64,000 nucleotides of DNA from the NCBI GenBank assembly GCA_000283575.1, contig AP012044.1:2976001-3040000 (forward strand), in the 5' to 3' direction. Below the pieces are notes generated by a model. That model did not search any database, was not told the DNA's origin, and worked only from the letters and a program-made list of their open reading frames with translations. Shown one piece after another: positions 16,699 to 25,859 of the stretch. The position numbers and the translations under genes were made by a program. Numbering within the stretch: the stretch's first letter is position 1; each line of letters begins with the position of its first letter. Source of the stretch: Oscillibacter valericigenes Sjm18-20. GTDB taxonomy: Bacteria > Bacillota > Clostridia > Oscillospirales > Oscillospiraceae.

Positions 16699-18267
16699 TT
16701 AATCTTCATAAGACTTGAAAGGCTCTTCCTTTGAGGGATAATTTTCTGGTTTAATATATAATCCCATCTCTTTTTTTTCATGATGCAACTCAATAAACAA
16801 AGATATCATTATAAGCAAAATGATCACGGAGAAAGGTAATGCTACAATAATTAAAATGTTCTGCAGTGCATCTAATCCGCCAGCCATTAATAAAACAATG
16901 GAAATAGCAGAGATTAATATTCCCCATACAGCCTTTACCTTATTGTGCGGATATAAACTGCCATCTTCAGACAGCATTCCAAGTACAAAAGTTGCAGAAT
17001 CCGCTGAAGTAATGAAGAAAATATAAACCAGCAACATTGCAATGAGTGAAAGTACAATTCCCAATGAATAATGATTGAACGTACCAAACAGCACTTCTTC
17101 TGTGGACAGCGTTGTTAACTCTGCGCCATTATTTTGCGCATTTATTGACAATGCGCCAAACGTAGAGAACCATAAGCAGCAGAATAGAGTCGGAATCAGG
17201 ATAACATTCGTTAGAAATTCACGAATTGTACGTCCTTTGGAAATACGAGCAATAAAAACGCCCACAAACGGGGACCAAGAAATCCACCATGCCCAATAAA
17301 AGATTGTCCATGTGTGAATCCATGCTTGCTGCTCTGCATCAAATGCAGCAGTTCTAAAGCTCATTCTTAAAAAGCTTTGCATGTATCCGCCCAGACTTTC
17401 CAGAAAAGTATTTATAATCGATACGGAAGGCCCTACTATGATTGCCAAGGATAATAGAGCAGCAGCTAGAATAATATTAATATTGGATAATATCTTAACC
17501 CCTTTTCCTATACCAGACAAGGCTGACATAATAAAACATATCGTGGTTGCAGCGATAATAATGATCTGCACATATATATTCTTTGGAATACCAAATAAAT
17601 ATTTCAAGCCTCCGTTAATCTGTATTGCACCAAATCCAAGGGTCGTTGCCACACCAATAACCGTTGCAAAAACAGTAATACTATCTATGATTTTCCCCAG
17701 AAATCCATCTGTGTTTTGACCAAAGATTGGTTTTAGAGTAACTGATATTAAGGATTTTTCTTTTTTCCTGAATTTAAAGTATGCCAATGCTAATGCAACC
17801 AAAGCATATACTGCCCACGCATGAATTCCCCAATGAAAAAAAGTATACCTGAAAGCATCCGCCAATGCTTCGGGCGTGCCAATTTGACCTTGTGGCGCTG
17901 AAACAGCATAATGGGATAGCGGCTCTGCTGCACCCCAAAACACAAGGCCAATTCCCATTCCTGCTGAGAACAACATTGCAATCCATGATAGTTTTGAATA
18001 TTCGGGTTTGGAATCTGGATCCCCTAACCGGATCTGGCCGATGGGGCTAACAATGATAAACAAACAAAAGAAAACAATACCGGCTACTAAAAGTAGATAA
18101 TACCATCCCAAGTAGTTGCTGATAAAGTTTCTTACTTGTTCTGTTACTAATTTAAATTTTGTAGAGAAGACACTTCCCAATAATACAACAAGGCCAACCA
18201 TGCCTATTGATAGCCAAAACACAGGGGTTACATAACGATTAATTTTTTTTTTCAATTGTACGTCCAT
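16699..18267 (-). CDS. BCCT-family (betaine/carnitine/choline) transporter
   Basis: About 522 residues from the ATG at 18267, chosen because it directly precedes the first conserved segment (KKKINRYVTPVFWLSIGMVG); the frame is open upstream but the extra stretch is atypical. Twelve membrane helices are expected. Family signatures are clear: FSAGMGIGLVFWGAAEPLSH, FHWGIHAWAVYALVALALAY, and WAWWISWSPFVGVFIARISK with GRTIREF, the Trp-rich substrate region of helix 8. These carriers take up trimethylammonium compounds, usually with sodium, for osmoprotection or catabolism. The charged C-terminal tail is short. The gene stands alone between two mobile elements (IS1182 and IS3), so it may have arrived with them or survived between them. 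Confidence 0.88.
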   Translation of the reverse strand: MDVQLKKKINRYVTPVFWLSIGMVGLVVLLGSVFSTKFKLVTEQVRNFISNYLGWYYLLLVAGIVFFCLFIIVSPIGQIRLGDPDSKPEYSKLSWIAMLFSAGMGIGLVFWGAAEPLSHYAVSAPQGQIGTPEALADAFRYTFFHWGIHAWAVYALVALALAYFKFRKKEKSLISVTLKPIFGQNTDGFLGKIIDSITVFATVIGVATTLGFGAIQINGGLKYLFGIPKNIYVQIIIIAATTICFIMSALSGIGKGVKILSNINIILAAALLSLAIIVGPSVSIINTFLESLGGYMQSFLRMSFRTAAFDAEQQAWIHTWTIFYWAWWISWSPFVGVFIARISKGRTIREFLTNVILIPTLFCCLWFSTFGALSINAQNNGAELTTLSTEEVLFGTFNHYSLGIVLSLIAMLLVYIFFITSADSATFVLGMLSEDGSLYPHNKVKAVWGILISAISIVLLMAGGLDALQNILIIVALPFSVIILLIMISLFIELHHEKKEMGLYIKPENYPSKEEPFKSYED

Positions 18268-18493
18268 CCCTTTCGCCTTACTGGCAATTAATGTATGTGC
18301 TATTAAAAACACACATATCAATTTACGTAGTTTTATGGTTACAAGCAATCGCTTAATCTCTATATTGCTCATTGCCAGTTTTGCAAATAAAATATATATT
18401 TTAGGGTAACATATTATTCCCAAGCTGTCAAATACCATACTTTTTTGGCTTATTAAGCAGTGACCTGCCCCCAAAATCCCACCACTTGGAATG

Positions 18494-19330
18494 CTAGTAA
18501 TCACCTGAAATTTTAAGGGCGTATTCTTCCGGGGTCAAGTTGCCAAGAGATGAATGAGGTCTGAGTTTGTTGTACTCCAGCCGCCATTCTTCAATAATAT
18601 CTTTTGCTTCTGACAGACTGGAAAACCAGTTTTGATTGAGGCATTCATCTCTTAACTTGCCATTGAAACTTTCAATATATCCGTTTTGTGTCGGGCAGCC
18701 AGGATCGGTAAAGATGTGTTCCACTCTGTGATCGTGTCCCCAGGCATTCAGAGCATTTCCGGTGAACTCAGAACCATTATCGGTCAAGATCTCTTTGGGT
18801 AATCCCCGAAACAGGGCTGCTCGGTTAAGCACGGAGGCTACTTTCCTCCCCGTGATGGAGCTATCTACCTCCAGAGCAAGGCATTGCCTTGTGGCCTCAT
18901 CTATCAATGTCATAATTCGGATGTGCCCACCATGCCGGGTGCGATCACAGACAAAGTCCATCGACCAGCGGGAATTGAACTCTGGACATGCCTGATCAGG
19001 CATGCCGCGCTTTTCATATTTCTTCTTTTTGCTTCGCTTCTGAAGGGTTAATCCTGCATCCTTGTAAAGCCTGTATGTTTTTTTGTGGTTAATCTCAAAG
19101 CCTTCGCGCAGAAGCATGACATGTAACCGGCGATAACCAAATCGTTTCCAGCGCACCGAAAGTGCCTTCAGCCGTTCTGTTACCAAAGTATCCCCGCTTT
19201 TATCGGTCGGCTTGTATCGTTTGCTGTTCTGGCTGATCCCCATTAGCCTGCACGCGCGGCGCTCGCTGATTTCATAGCATTCCTGTACTTCGGCTGCTAT
19301 TTTGCGTTTTACGGCAGGCTTCAGACGTTT
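18494..19330 (-). CDS. IS3-family OrfB transposase catalytic part
   Basis: The frame runs from the slippery run at the end of orfA to 18494 (about 278 codons), beginning [20 protein letters not shown] and [19 protein letters not shown]. The integrase core has the DDE residues: [34 protein letters not shown], and E in [16 protein letters not shown]. It is produced as an OrfAB fusion by a -1 shift, as is known for IS3 elements; an internal ATG at 19243 is unlikely to be the real start because conserved residues precede it. It appears intact. Confidence 0.85.
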   Translation of the reverse strand, partial: KRLKPAVKRKIAAEVQECYEISERRACRLMGISQNSKRYKPTDKSGDTLVTERLKALSVRWKRFGYRRLHVMLLREGFEINHKKTYRLYKDAGLTLQKRSKKKKYEKRGMPDQACPEFNSRWSMDFVCDRTRHGGHIRIMTLIDEATRQCLALEVDSSITGRKVASVLNRAALFRGLPKEILTDNGSEFTGNALNAWGHDHRVEHIFTDPGCPTQNGYIESFNGKLRDECLNQNWFSSLSEAKDIIEEWRLEYNKLRPHSSLGNLTPEEYALKISGDY

Positions 19331-19593
19331 TTTGAAAGCACGTCCTTTAATATCTTATTATCCAAAGACAAGTCGGCGACCATTTCTTTCAGCCGACGGT
19401 TTTCTTCTTCAAGCTGTTTCAGACGCTTGGCTTCACTAACGTCCATGCCGCCATATTTGCTTTTCCAACGGTAAAAAGTATGCTCTGTGATGTTGTACTC
19501 ACGGACAATGTCCGCTGCCCGTCTGCCTCCGGCATGTTCCTTGAGAATCTTGATGATCTGCTCTTCTGTAAATCGCCGCTTCATGTCAATCAC
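19321..19593 (-). CDS. IS3-family OrfA
   Basis: 90 residues: HTH ([40 protein letters not shown]) and a coiled segment ([20 protein letters not shown]) ending [14 protein letters not shown]. The last codons contain the run AAAAAAC (minus strand, about 19328-19334), the standard slippery site where ribosomes slip back one base to continue into OrfB. The frame and spacing are those of the IS407 group. Confidence 0.85.
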   Translation of the reverse strand: MIDMKRRFTEEQIIKILKEHAGGRRAADIVREYNITEHTFYRWKSKYGGMDVSEAKRLKQLEEENRRLKEMVADLSLDNKILKDVLSKNV

Positions 19594-19860
19594 TCCATTT
19601 TTGATAGTCTAGCATATTGTGACTAACATTTCCATTGGTTCAGTTTTCGGGGTTCAGGTCAGCAGCACTGAATAAAAGGAAAAATATCTGATAGATAGTA
19701 CTTAAATATGGAAATCTATGATACAATGTAACCAAAATTCAAATACTTAAGTGCAAGCTTTTTTAATACGGGACAAGCTTAAGACGTATACCAAGGGCTA
19801 TGAACTTCGTCTAATGAATAGCAAATTATCCGAGCAAAGGCGCAAAAAAAGCAGCCGAGA

Positions 19861-20165
19861 AGAAAAATCTCAGCTGCCTTTGTTTGGATAATTCCATAGC
19901 ACGAAACCGCCATCTATGGGGAAAGTATAATTTCGCTTGCTTAATTTTCAACAAGTATAGCATCCCCAAAAGCCTTGCAAATCAAGGATTGTGGCGGATG
20001 TGAAATGGAGAAATTATACTTTTTGGCGCAACAAATAAACCTCCACTGGTATCGTTCCAGCCGTTTTTCTTTAGAGGCAACGTTGTTTATGTTGTGTCGC
20101 TATTTTATCAGCAGTCGAAATTCCTGTCAATACCACCGCCGAAGGCGGTTTAGTGCTATGTTTAA
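19861..20165. repeat. 305-bp non-coding IS91-end element, copy 2 (MITE-like)
   Basis: The same length as copy 1 (5141-5445) with about three base differences, so the duplication or movement is recent. Just outside lies a hairpin GCAGC-GAGA...TCTC-GCTGC (about 19849-19876) whose stem differs from that beside IS91-like copy A while keeping pairing. Further out is a shared block (GAACTTCGTCTAATGAATAG at 19811-19830) also seen near copy A at about 11259-11278. The other end GTGCTATGTTTAA runs directly into the terminator hairpin of the xerC-like remnant. Confidence 0.65.
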
Positions 20166-20175
20166 GCCATGATGC

Positions 20176-20691
20176 TCAGTTGAACATCATGGCCAAGGGG
20201 TTGGCATTCACAGCGGCTTGCAACTGGCGGTCATCCACATGTGTATAAATTTCTGTGGTAGCAATGCTTTCATGTCCAAGGATTTGTTGAAGAGATCGAA
20301 TATCTACATGCCCATACTTGTACATGCGTGTAGCTGCAGTGTGACGAAGCTTATGCGTGGATAAGCCTTCTGGATTGATACCAGCGGCAATGATATGCTT
20401 TTTAACGACGTTTTGTATGTGGAACGTGTTGTAAGCCTGCCTCTGTTCCTAGAGATAAACAGTGCATTACAATCGACCTTCAGCGTACTGCGGATGGCAA
20501 GCCATTTTGCCAGTGATTGTTTAACGGCGGGTGTCAAATAAATTTTTCTCTCTTTATTGCCCTTGCCGATAATAGAGATAACATCGGAGTCAACCTGATC
20601 AATATTCAACGATGCTAACTTGGACAAACGCAAGGCGCAGTTGAGAAAAATAGTGATAATACAATCGTCACGAGCTGAGCAAGATTTTGCT
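20176..20691 (-). pseudogene. XerC-like tyrosine recombinase, truncated and frameshifted
   Basis: The catalytic domain is recognisable: RDDCIITIFLNCALRLSKLA, then SIIGKGNKERKIYLTPAVK in one frame; a break lies near 20420-20450; then GLSTHKLRHTAATRMYKYG, LQQILGHESIATTEIYTHVD and a stop at 20176-20178 in another frame. Arg, HxxR, His and Tyr of the catalytic set are all present in the two halves. The N-terminal domain is missing because an IS1182 fragment begins at 20692. A hairpin GCCATGATG...CATCATGGC (about 20166-20193) overlaps the gene end and may be its terminator. Confidence 0.75.
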
Positions 20692-21053
20692 GAGGCTGTG
20701 TGAAAACGCGTGTAAACACAACAGATGGCAGCTTGTGATTTCTACTAAATCGATAAAAATGCAAAAACAAGATATTGCAGGAGCGGAATTACCCCTGTAA
20801 TATCCCAATTAATTGCTCTGTTCCAATGATATTGATTGCTCGTTTCATGTTGTAAACCAAAAAATGCAACAAAGACTCAGTCCTCACATTTTCTACTTTT
20901 CTGGTCAGAAAATATGAGAACCCCATGGCTCTTTTAATTGTCCCCCATGGATGCTCTACCGTTTGCTTCCGAACCTTGTACATATCAGCGAACTGCTCAG
21001 TCCTTCGATCTACTTCATCAGCAATTCTTTGAAATGGCCGATCCTGTATCGTC
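20692..21053 (-). mobile_element. IS1182 3'-end fragment
   Basis: It starts with the terminal repeat GAGGCTGTGTGAAAAC and contains the last part of the transposase on the minus strand (RRTEQFADMYKVRKQTVEHP through MKRAINIIGTEQLIGILQG, stop at 20789). It matches the 3' part of the element at 13.7-16.6 kb very closely and shows its original C-terminus before IS3 insertion. It is cut at 21053 by the IS21 end, in the middle of the gene. Confidence 0.8.
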
Positions 21054-21131
21054 TGTCAACGCCGATTTGAATTTGCAGTTTTTCGCCGGTTAAAAAATGT
21101 AGGAAAACAGCGGCGAGGGAATGTCCTAAAA

Positions 21132-21929
21132 TTAGTTTTGTCCCTGCTCGAAGAGGGTATTGACGATGTGCTGTTTTTGCTTCATATATTCTTTGCGTTC
21201 TTTTAGCCGGTAGCTTTCGCCCTTGATATTGACGACGGTACAGTGGTGCAGAACACGATCGAGTATCGCGGAGGCGATGGTGACATCAGCAAAGATCTCG
21301 TTCCATTGGGAAAAGGTCTTGTTGGAGGTAAAGACTGTTGAGACCTTTTCATACCGTCTGGCAATAAGCTGAAAGAACAGGTTCGCCCCCTGAATATCCA
21401 TTGGGAGATACCCGATTTCGTCGATGATGAGCAGCTTGTATTTACCCAGAGTTTTGAGCTTATCTGGAAGACGGTTTTCAAAATGGGCCTTTTTGAGCTG
21501 CTCAATCAGTGAGTGGCAGTTAATGTAGTAAGTGGAGAATCGATGCCTGGCGGCGACCATCCCCAGCGCCGAGGCCAGATGGGTCTTGCCCACGCCGGGC
21601 GGGCCGAGAAAGACGATATTTTCTCCATTCTCCAGAAAACGCATGGTGGCCAGTTCCTCGATCTGCCGCTTGTCAATGGAGGGCTGAAAACTGAAATCAA
21701 AGTCCTCCAACGTCTTTTTGATGGGAAAGCCCGACATCTGCACCTGTTTTTCATAGGCGCGCCGCCGTTTGCTGAGCGCCTCCTCTGCAAAGATATGATC
21801 GAGCACCTCCACGATGTTAAGCTCGTCTTTTGCAGCTCTCTCAAGATAATTGTCCAGGATCTCCAGCGTGTTTTTCATTTTCAGGCTTTCAAGGTTCTCC
21901 CTGAGGCGTTCCATCGTCAGTTCCGTCAT
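21132..21929 (-). CDS. istB: IstB, ATPase helper of IS21 transposition
   Basis: 265 residues. After an N-terminal helical domain (ELTMERLRENLESLKMKNTL) comes the AAA+ core with Walker A GPPGVGKTHLASALG (about residues 108-122), Walker B LLIIDEIGYLPMD (about 168-180), and ASAILDRVLHHCTVVNIKGE with the sensor and Arg-finger region. IstB stimulates the IstA transposase and helps choose the target. The start overlaps the end of istA by four bases. The gene is intact although its partner is broken. Confidence 0.88.
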   Translation of the reverse strand: MTELTMERLRENLESLKMKNTLEILDNYLERAAKDELNIVEVLDHIFAEEALSKRRRAYEKQVQMSGFPIKKTLEDFDFSFQPSIDKRQIEELATMRFLENGENIVFLGPPGVGKTHLASALGMVAARHRFSTYYINCHSLIEQLKKAHFENRLPDKLKTLGKYKLLIIDEIGYLPMDIQGANLFFQLIARRYEKVSTVFTSNKTFSQWNEIFADVTIASAILDRVLHHCTVVNIKGESYRLKERKEYMKQKQHIVNTLFEQGQN

Positions 21930-22917
21930 AACAATACCTCGTCATACCGGCTCAAATCATGTGGCTGGATGGGAAAATCGATGACGTTGTCACCGTCCAG
22001 CAGCGTGTTTTCGATGTCGAAAGACTGCTTGACCGTCAGCCTGCGGTAGTGATGGGCATTGACGACCATGTCCTTTTTCTGATAGGATATCCGGTGCAGG
22101 GCGATTTGCTTTCCTTCGTGGTAGACGGCGAGCAGGTTGTCCAGCGCTACGACTGCCACATCTTTGCCGGCGTATTCTGATGGCACGGAATACTGATTAC
22201 CGCCGTACGAGATGAGGCAGTCTTTTTGCACCCGGCGCAGGTTAATTTTGTCGATAATATATTCGCGTTGAGAGGGTTGAGGCCCTCTTTTTTTAATCGC
22301 TCGAAGGGAATTTCGTTCGTTGTGGCATGGATTTTTCCGTTAACCTTGTTGCACCAGGCCAGCGCCTGGCCGTTGAGGTCATACAAGGAGCTATACTTGA
22401 TGCCCACCATGAAATTATCCCGGACAAACTGCACGGTGCGCTCCACCTTGCCTTTCGTCTGGCCCCGGTATGGCCTTGCACAGCACAGGCTTGAATCCAT
22501 AGAACCCGGAAAAGTCCTCGAACTGCCGGTTCAGGGTGCTGTCCTCCTGCTTCAGCAGGCGTTTGATGACCACCTGTTTCATGTTGTCGTACAGGATTTC
22601 CTCGGGGTATCCGCCGAAGTACCGGAACGCGTTGGCATGGCAGCGGATCAGTGTGTTTGTGCTCATGTCGGTCACAAACTCTATGTACCGCGCCCGTGAG
22701 TATCCGAGAATAAACAGAAAGCAGTACAGCTTCTTCAGCTTTCCGCCCTCCATGACGGTGTGATCCTCGAAAAATGCCCAGTCCATTTGGCCTTGCAGCC
22801 CCGGCATTGTCTCAAATCGTACCGTTGCCTTCTCGTCCAGCTGCTCCTTTTTGTTGCGTACGTATTCTCGCACGATGCTGTGCCCGCCGTCAAAGCCCTG
22901 CTCCCGGATCTTTTGGC
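21926..22917 (-). pseudogene. istA: IstA transposase, 5'-truncated and frameshifted twice
   Basis: Three overlapping frames together read as one IstA: QGQMDWAFFEDHTVMEGGKL with the first catalytic Asp, LILYDN-type segment ILYDNMKQVVIKRLL, then KGKVERTVQFVRDNFM, then ISYGGNQYSVPSEYAGKDVA to the stop at 21926. Frame changes lie near 22450-22470 and 22230-22245. The N-terminal HTH domain is cut off by IS91-like copy B at 22918. It is inactive. Confidence 0.75.
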
Positions 22918-23026
22918 GCGGTGGTATCTAAACCCGGAATTTTTCTTCTATCGAACCTGCTGCAAATGCGGCAGGTTTTCTCTTTGCCCTTTACAATGGA
23001 AGCATCACTTTCAAGGAGATGGTTCC

Positions 23027-23914
23027 ATGACAAATGAAGAAGTCTTTTCTCGAGCCTACGATGAGGTGCGGCTGCGAGGTCTGTCGCCCAAAACAGTTGC
23101 GTCGTATCTGGGACGGCTCAAGCTGTTCCTAAAGTATTTCAACGATCGTCCCATTGAAGAAATGAAAGAAATCGAGATTTGAGAGTACTTATTGTACCTG
23201 TTGGATTCCGGACACAGCGCTGGATCAGTCAATGTTTACAACAGCGCGCTGCGCTTTATTTTCGGTGCAGTCATGGGGCAAAACCTAAACTATCAGCTAA
23301 TCCATCGATGGCGCGAACACCGGGAGTTCCCAGCATTGATGAGCAAAAAAGAGCTTGCGCATTTCTTTTCCAGCATGGACAACCTCCGTGACAGAGCTAT
23401 GTTTGAAACCGCATACGGCGCGGGATTGCGCCTGTCCGAAATAACTTACCTCCGCGTTCAGGACATTAACAGCCAGCAGATGAGAATCTTCGTCCACCAC
23501 GGAAAAGGCAGCAAAGACAGATATACACTGCTCTCACATCGCAATGTGGAGGTGCTGCGGGACTATTGGAGAGAATACCGCCCAAATCATCCGGAGGGTT
23601 ATTTGTTTTATCCCAGAAAGCAGCGGCAAAAAGTATTGATGACGCGCTCGGTGGCAAATGCCTTTCGCAACTGCTGCAAAAAAGCCGGCCTGCCGGATAC
23701 TTACACAGTTCATACGCTGCGCCACTGCTTTGCAACGCATCTTCTGGAATCCGGTGCAGAAGTCTGCCAAATCAAAGAAATGCTTGGTCATACGTTCATT
23801 CAGACAACAGCATTTTATCTTCATATCGGCAACATGAACAAGCAGATTCAAAGCCCGTTGGACACGCTGCCTAAAAAACGGGGCCGCAAACCGAGGGTGT
23901 CATCAAATGCCTGA
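23027..23914 (+). pseudogene. Tyrosine recombinase of IS91-like copy B, internal stop
   Basis: The gene begins MTNEEVFSRAYDEVRLRG, as in copies A and C, but the codon that is CGA in copy C (EIEIREYLL) is TGA here at about 23180-23182. The rest is open to 23914 and keeps all catalytic residues. Unlike copies A and C it has the full C-terminus: NMNKQIQSPLDTLPKKRGRK, then PRVSSNA, with the stop overlapping the transposase start by eight bases. It shows the ancestral form of the tail. Confidence 0.85.
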
Positions 23915-25000
23915 GGTACAAGATATCTTTGAGGAACACGGTGAAGCATACTGCCAAAACCACCGGCTGTCCATGGCTCAACATAAAGCGATGAACGCCA
24001 TTCTCAATTGCCGCACGGCCAAACTTGGAGGCCACATGGATCACTGCCCGGAGTGTGGATACCAAAGGCCATCCTACAACTCGTGCCGTAACCGGCACTG
24101 TCCGAAATGCCAGACACTCTCCAAAGAACGCTGGATTGACGCGCAAAAGGGAAACCTGCTCAACGTGGGCTATTTCCATGTGGTATTCACCGTACCGCAG
24201 GAACTGAATTTATGGATTTACCGGAACCAGCAGGACTGTTATAATCTGCTTTTTCGCTGTGTAGCTGAGACGATACAGGAGTTATCCACGGACAAAAAAT
24301 ATCTTGGCGCCGCCACCGGCCACACCGCTGTGCTCCATACGTGGGGTCAAAACCTCTGCTTCCACCCACATATACACTGCATTGTTCCGGGCGGTGGCCT
24401 CACCAAGCTGGGCAAATGGCTTCCGTCCAGGAAAAAGTTCTTCCTGCCGGTGAAGGTCCTGTCCAGGAAATTTCGAGGCAAATTTTTGGCGCTGCTTAAG
24501 CAGCAGTTTCCTAACATAGACCCGTCACTGCTCAGCGAGTGCTATTCCAAAGAATGGGTGGTCTACTGCAAGCCGCCTTTCAAAGATGCAGCCTGCGTGG
24601 TGGAGTATCTTGGACGCTACACCCACAGGGTGGCGATCGCCAATAACCGTATTCTAAGTACAGAGAACAGGCAGGTCTCTTTCAAATGGCGAGACTACCG
24701 GAACGGCAGCCGCTGGAAAGAGATGACGTTGGGAGCGGAAGAATTTATTCGGCGCTTCCTGATGCACGTCCTGCCAACCGGGTTCATGAAATTCGGCACT
24801 ATGGTTTTCTGTCCAGCCGTGGCAAGCAGAAGAAACTGCACATCTGCAAGGTACAGACGGGCACATCACTGAAAAAAAGAGAAAAGCTCTCCACGGAGGC
24901 CCTCATCCAAAAGATCCTCGGCAGAAAGCCCTCTCAATGCCCAAACTGTGGCTTTTGCGGTCTGCTTCGAACCGGACTCGCACCACCCACAGCCTGCTAA
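23907..25000 (+). pseudogene. IS91-family transposase of copy B, frameshifted near the 3' end
   Basis: It matches the copy A transposase through the zinc finger, the FHPHIHCIVPGGG metal site and YLGRYTHRVAIANNR. At about 24787-24790 copy A has ATGAAAATTCGG and this copy ATGAAATTCGG, one A fewer, so the frame changes after TGFMK and stops at 24872. The correct frame continues to 25000 with the C-terminal CPNCGFCG motif. The loss removes about 70 residues. Confidence 0.85.
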
Positions 25001-25304
25001 ATTACAAAGCCTTTTTAAGTCTGCTCCAAGGGCAGGCTGGCTTTGCTGCACCCATTTTACCATAGAAAGAAAAGAATTGATATGACTTTTTCCGGAAACT
25101 GTGCTTTTCAGGTATCTGCGCAGCTGTAATTTCAAGAAATAAAAGCGATGCTTTTCCCATAGCTGCCAGCAAACCGCCCGCGGTTTCGTGCTATGGAATT
25201 ATCCAAACAAGGGCGACGCAGTTTCTGCTGTGTCGTTCTTTTTTTCGCCCATGCTCGGATAATTCGCTATTCAAAATGCGAAATTCAAAATATGAAAACA
25301 GAAG

Positions 25305-25814
25305 CTAAAACTCCATCGACTGCCGGCAGTCAAAACCCTGCCTCTGAAAAGTGGAACTCAAAAAGTTGATATGCTTCGGCGTCACCTTAATGAGATGTAT
25401 GGGCGAGGGTAGCTTTTTCAGCGACTCCAGCGGGATATTCTTGGCTGCTGCAGCGGTGGCATATTCTTCGCAATACGGCTCCACAATCTCCGCCATGCCG
25501 GTTACCTGCATACCGTTTAGTTTTCCAAAGCCTTCATATGGATCATAAATTGCCAAACAGACATTTTTGTTTCTTTCCAATGCAAAAAATTTTAAGCCGC
25601 CTTCGGAAAACATCCAGAACGCACCGTCATGCCAGGAATACTCAATGGGGGTACAGCGCACAAACGTGCTGGCTCCGGTGGCCAGCGCGCAGGTGTTGTG
25701 GGCCTGGATGTACGTCTCCATTGCCGCAGTGAGCGTTTCACGGTCCATCTTTTTCCCCGCGGCATCTCTCTTTTTCCAATACCCCGCAGCCTCTTCAAAT
25801 TCCTCATGCTTCAC
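25305..25814 (-). CDS. Pyridoxamine 5'-phosphate oxidase family protein
   Basis: 169 residues from the GTG at 25814, with an AGGGAGGGG site; a longer frame exists but lacks a site. The split-barrel flavin-binding fold of the PPOX group is suggested by ALATGASTFVRCTPIEYSWH, GAFWMFSEGGLKFFALERNK, NVCLAIYDPYEGFGKLNGMQ and VTGMAEIVEP. Small proteins of this group bind FMN, F420 or haem; the exact cofactor and substrate cannot be read. The final segment ends SMEF. Its neighbour upstream is a MATE exporter on the same strand; the gap is 45 bases, so they may be one transcript. Confidence 0.75.
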   Translation of the reverse strand: MKHEEFEEAAGYWKKRDAAGKKMDRETLTAAMETYIQAHNTCALATGASTFVRCTPIEYSWHDGAFWMFSEGGLKFFALERNKNVCLAIYDPYEGFGKLNGMQVTGMAEIVEPYCEEYATAAAAKNIPLESLKKLPSPIHLIKVTPKHINFLSSTFQRQGFDCRQSMEF

Positions 25815-25859
25815 GATAACCCCTCCCTGTATTTTTGCAGACAAATAAAGCTGTTAATG

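Larger units (their letters stand above)
18461..19661 (-). mobile_element. IS3-family element (IS407-like), apparently complete
   Basis: The ends read TGACCTGCCCCCAAAA at 18461 and, inverted, TGACCTGAACCCCGAAAA ending at 19661. A 4-base duplication GCAG flanks it (18457-18460 and 19662-19665). Length 1201 bases. OrfA and OrfB are both open, joined by a slippery A-run, so this is the one IS3 element in the window that looks able to move. A shorter look-alike end (TGACCTGTGCCCCC) occurs at about 5832. Confidence 0.85.
21054..22917 (-). mobile_element. IS21-family element, partial (istB plus most of istA)
   Basis: The right end starts TGTCAACGCCGATTTG at 21054 with the internal repeat CGCCGGTTAAAAAATGTAGG (21083-21102), followed by istB and istA on the minus strand. 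The istA start and the left end are missing because IS91-like copy B begins at about 22918. It sits inside the IS1182 fragment. IS21 elements use the DDE transposase IstA with the AAA+ helper IstB. Confidence 0.8.
22918..25272 (+). mobile_element. IS91-like element with tyrosine recombinase, copy B
   Basis: The same two-gene layout as copy A, on the plus strand. The left edge starts inside the usual terminal hairpin (GCGGTGGTATCTAAACCC at about 22919), lacking the outer GTGCTATGTTT-side bases. The right boundary reads GCGGTTTCGTGCTATGGAAT and ATCCAAACAAGGGCG, then a hairpin and TGCTCGGATAATTCGCTATTC up to about 25272. No target duplication is seen, as expected for IS91. Both genes are inactivated by point changes. 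Confidence 0.75.
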
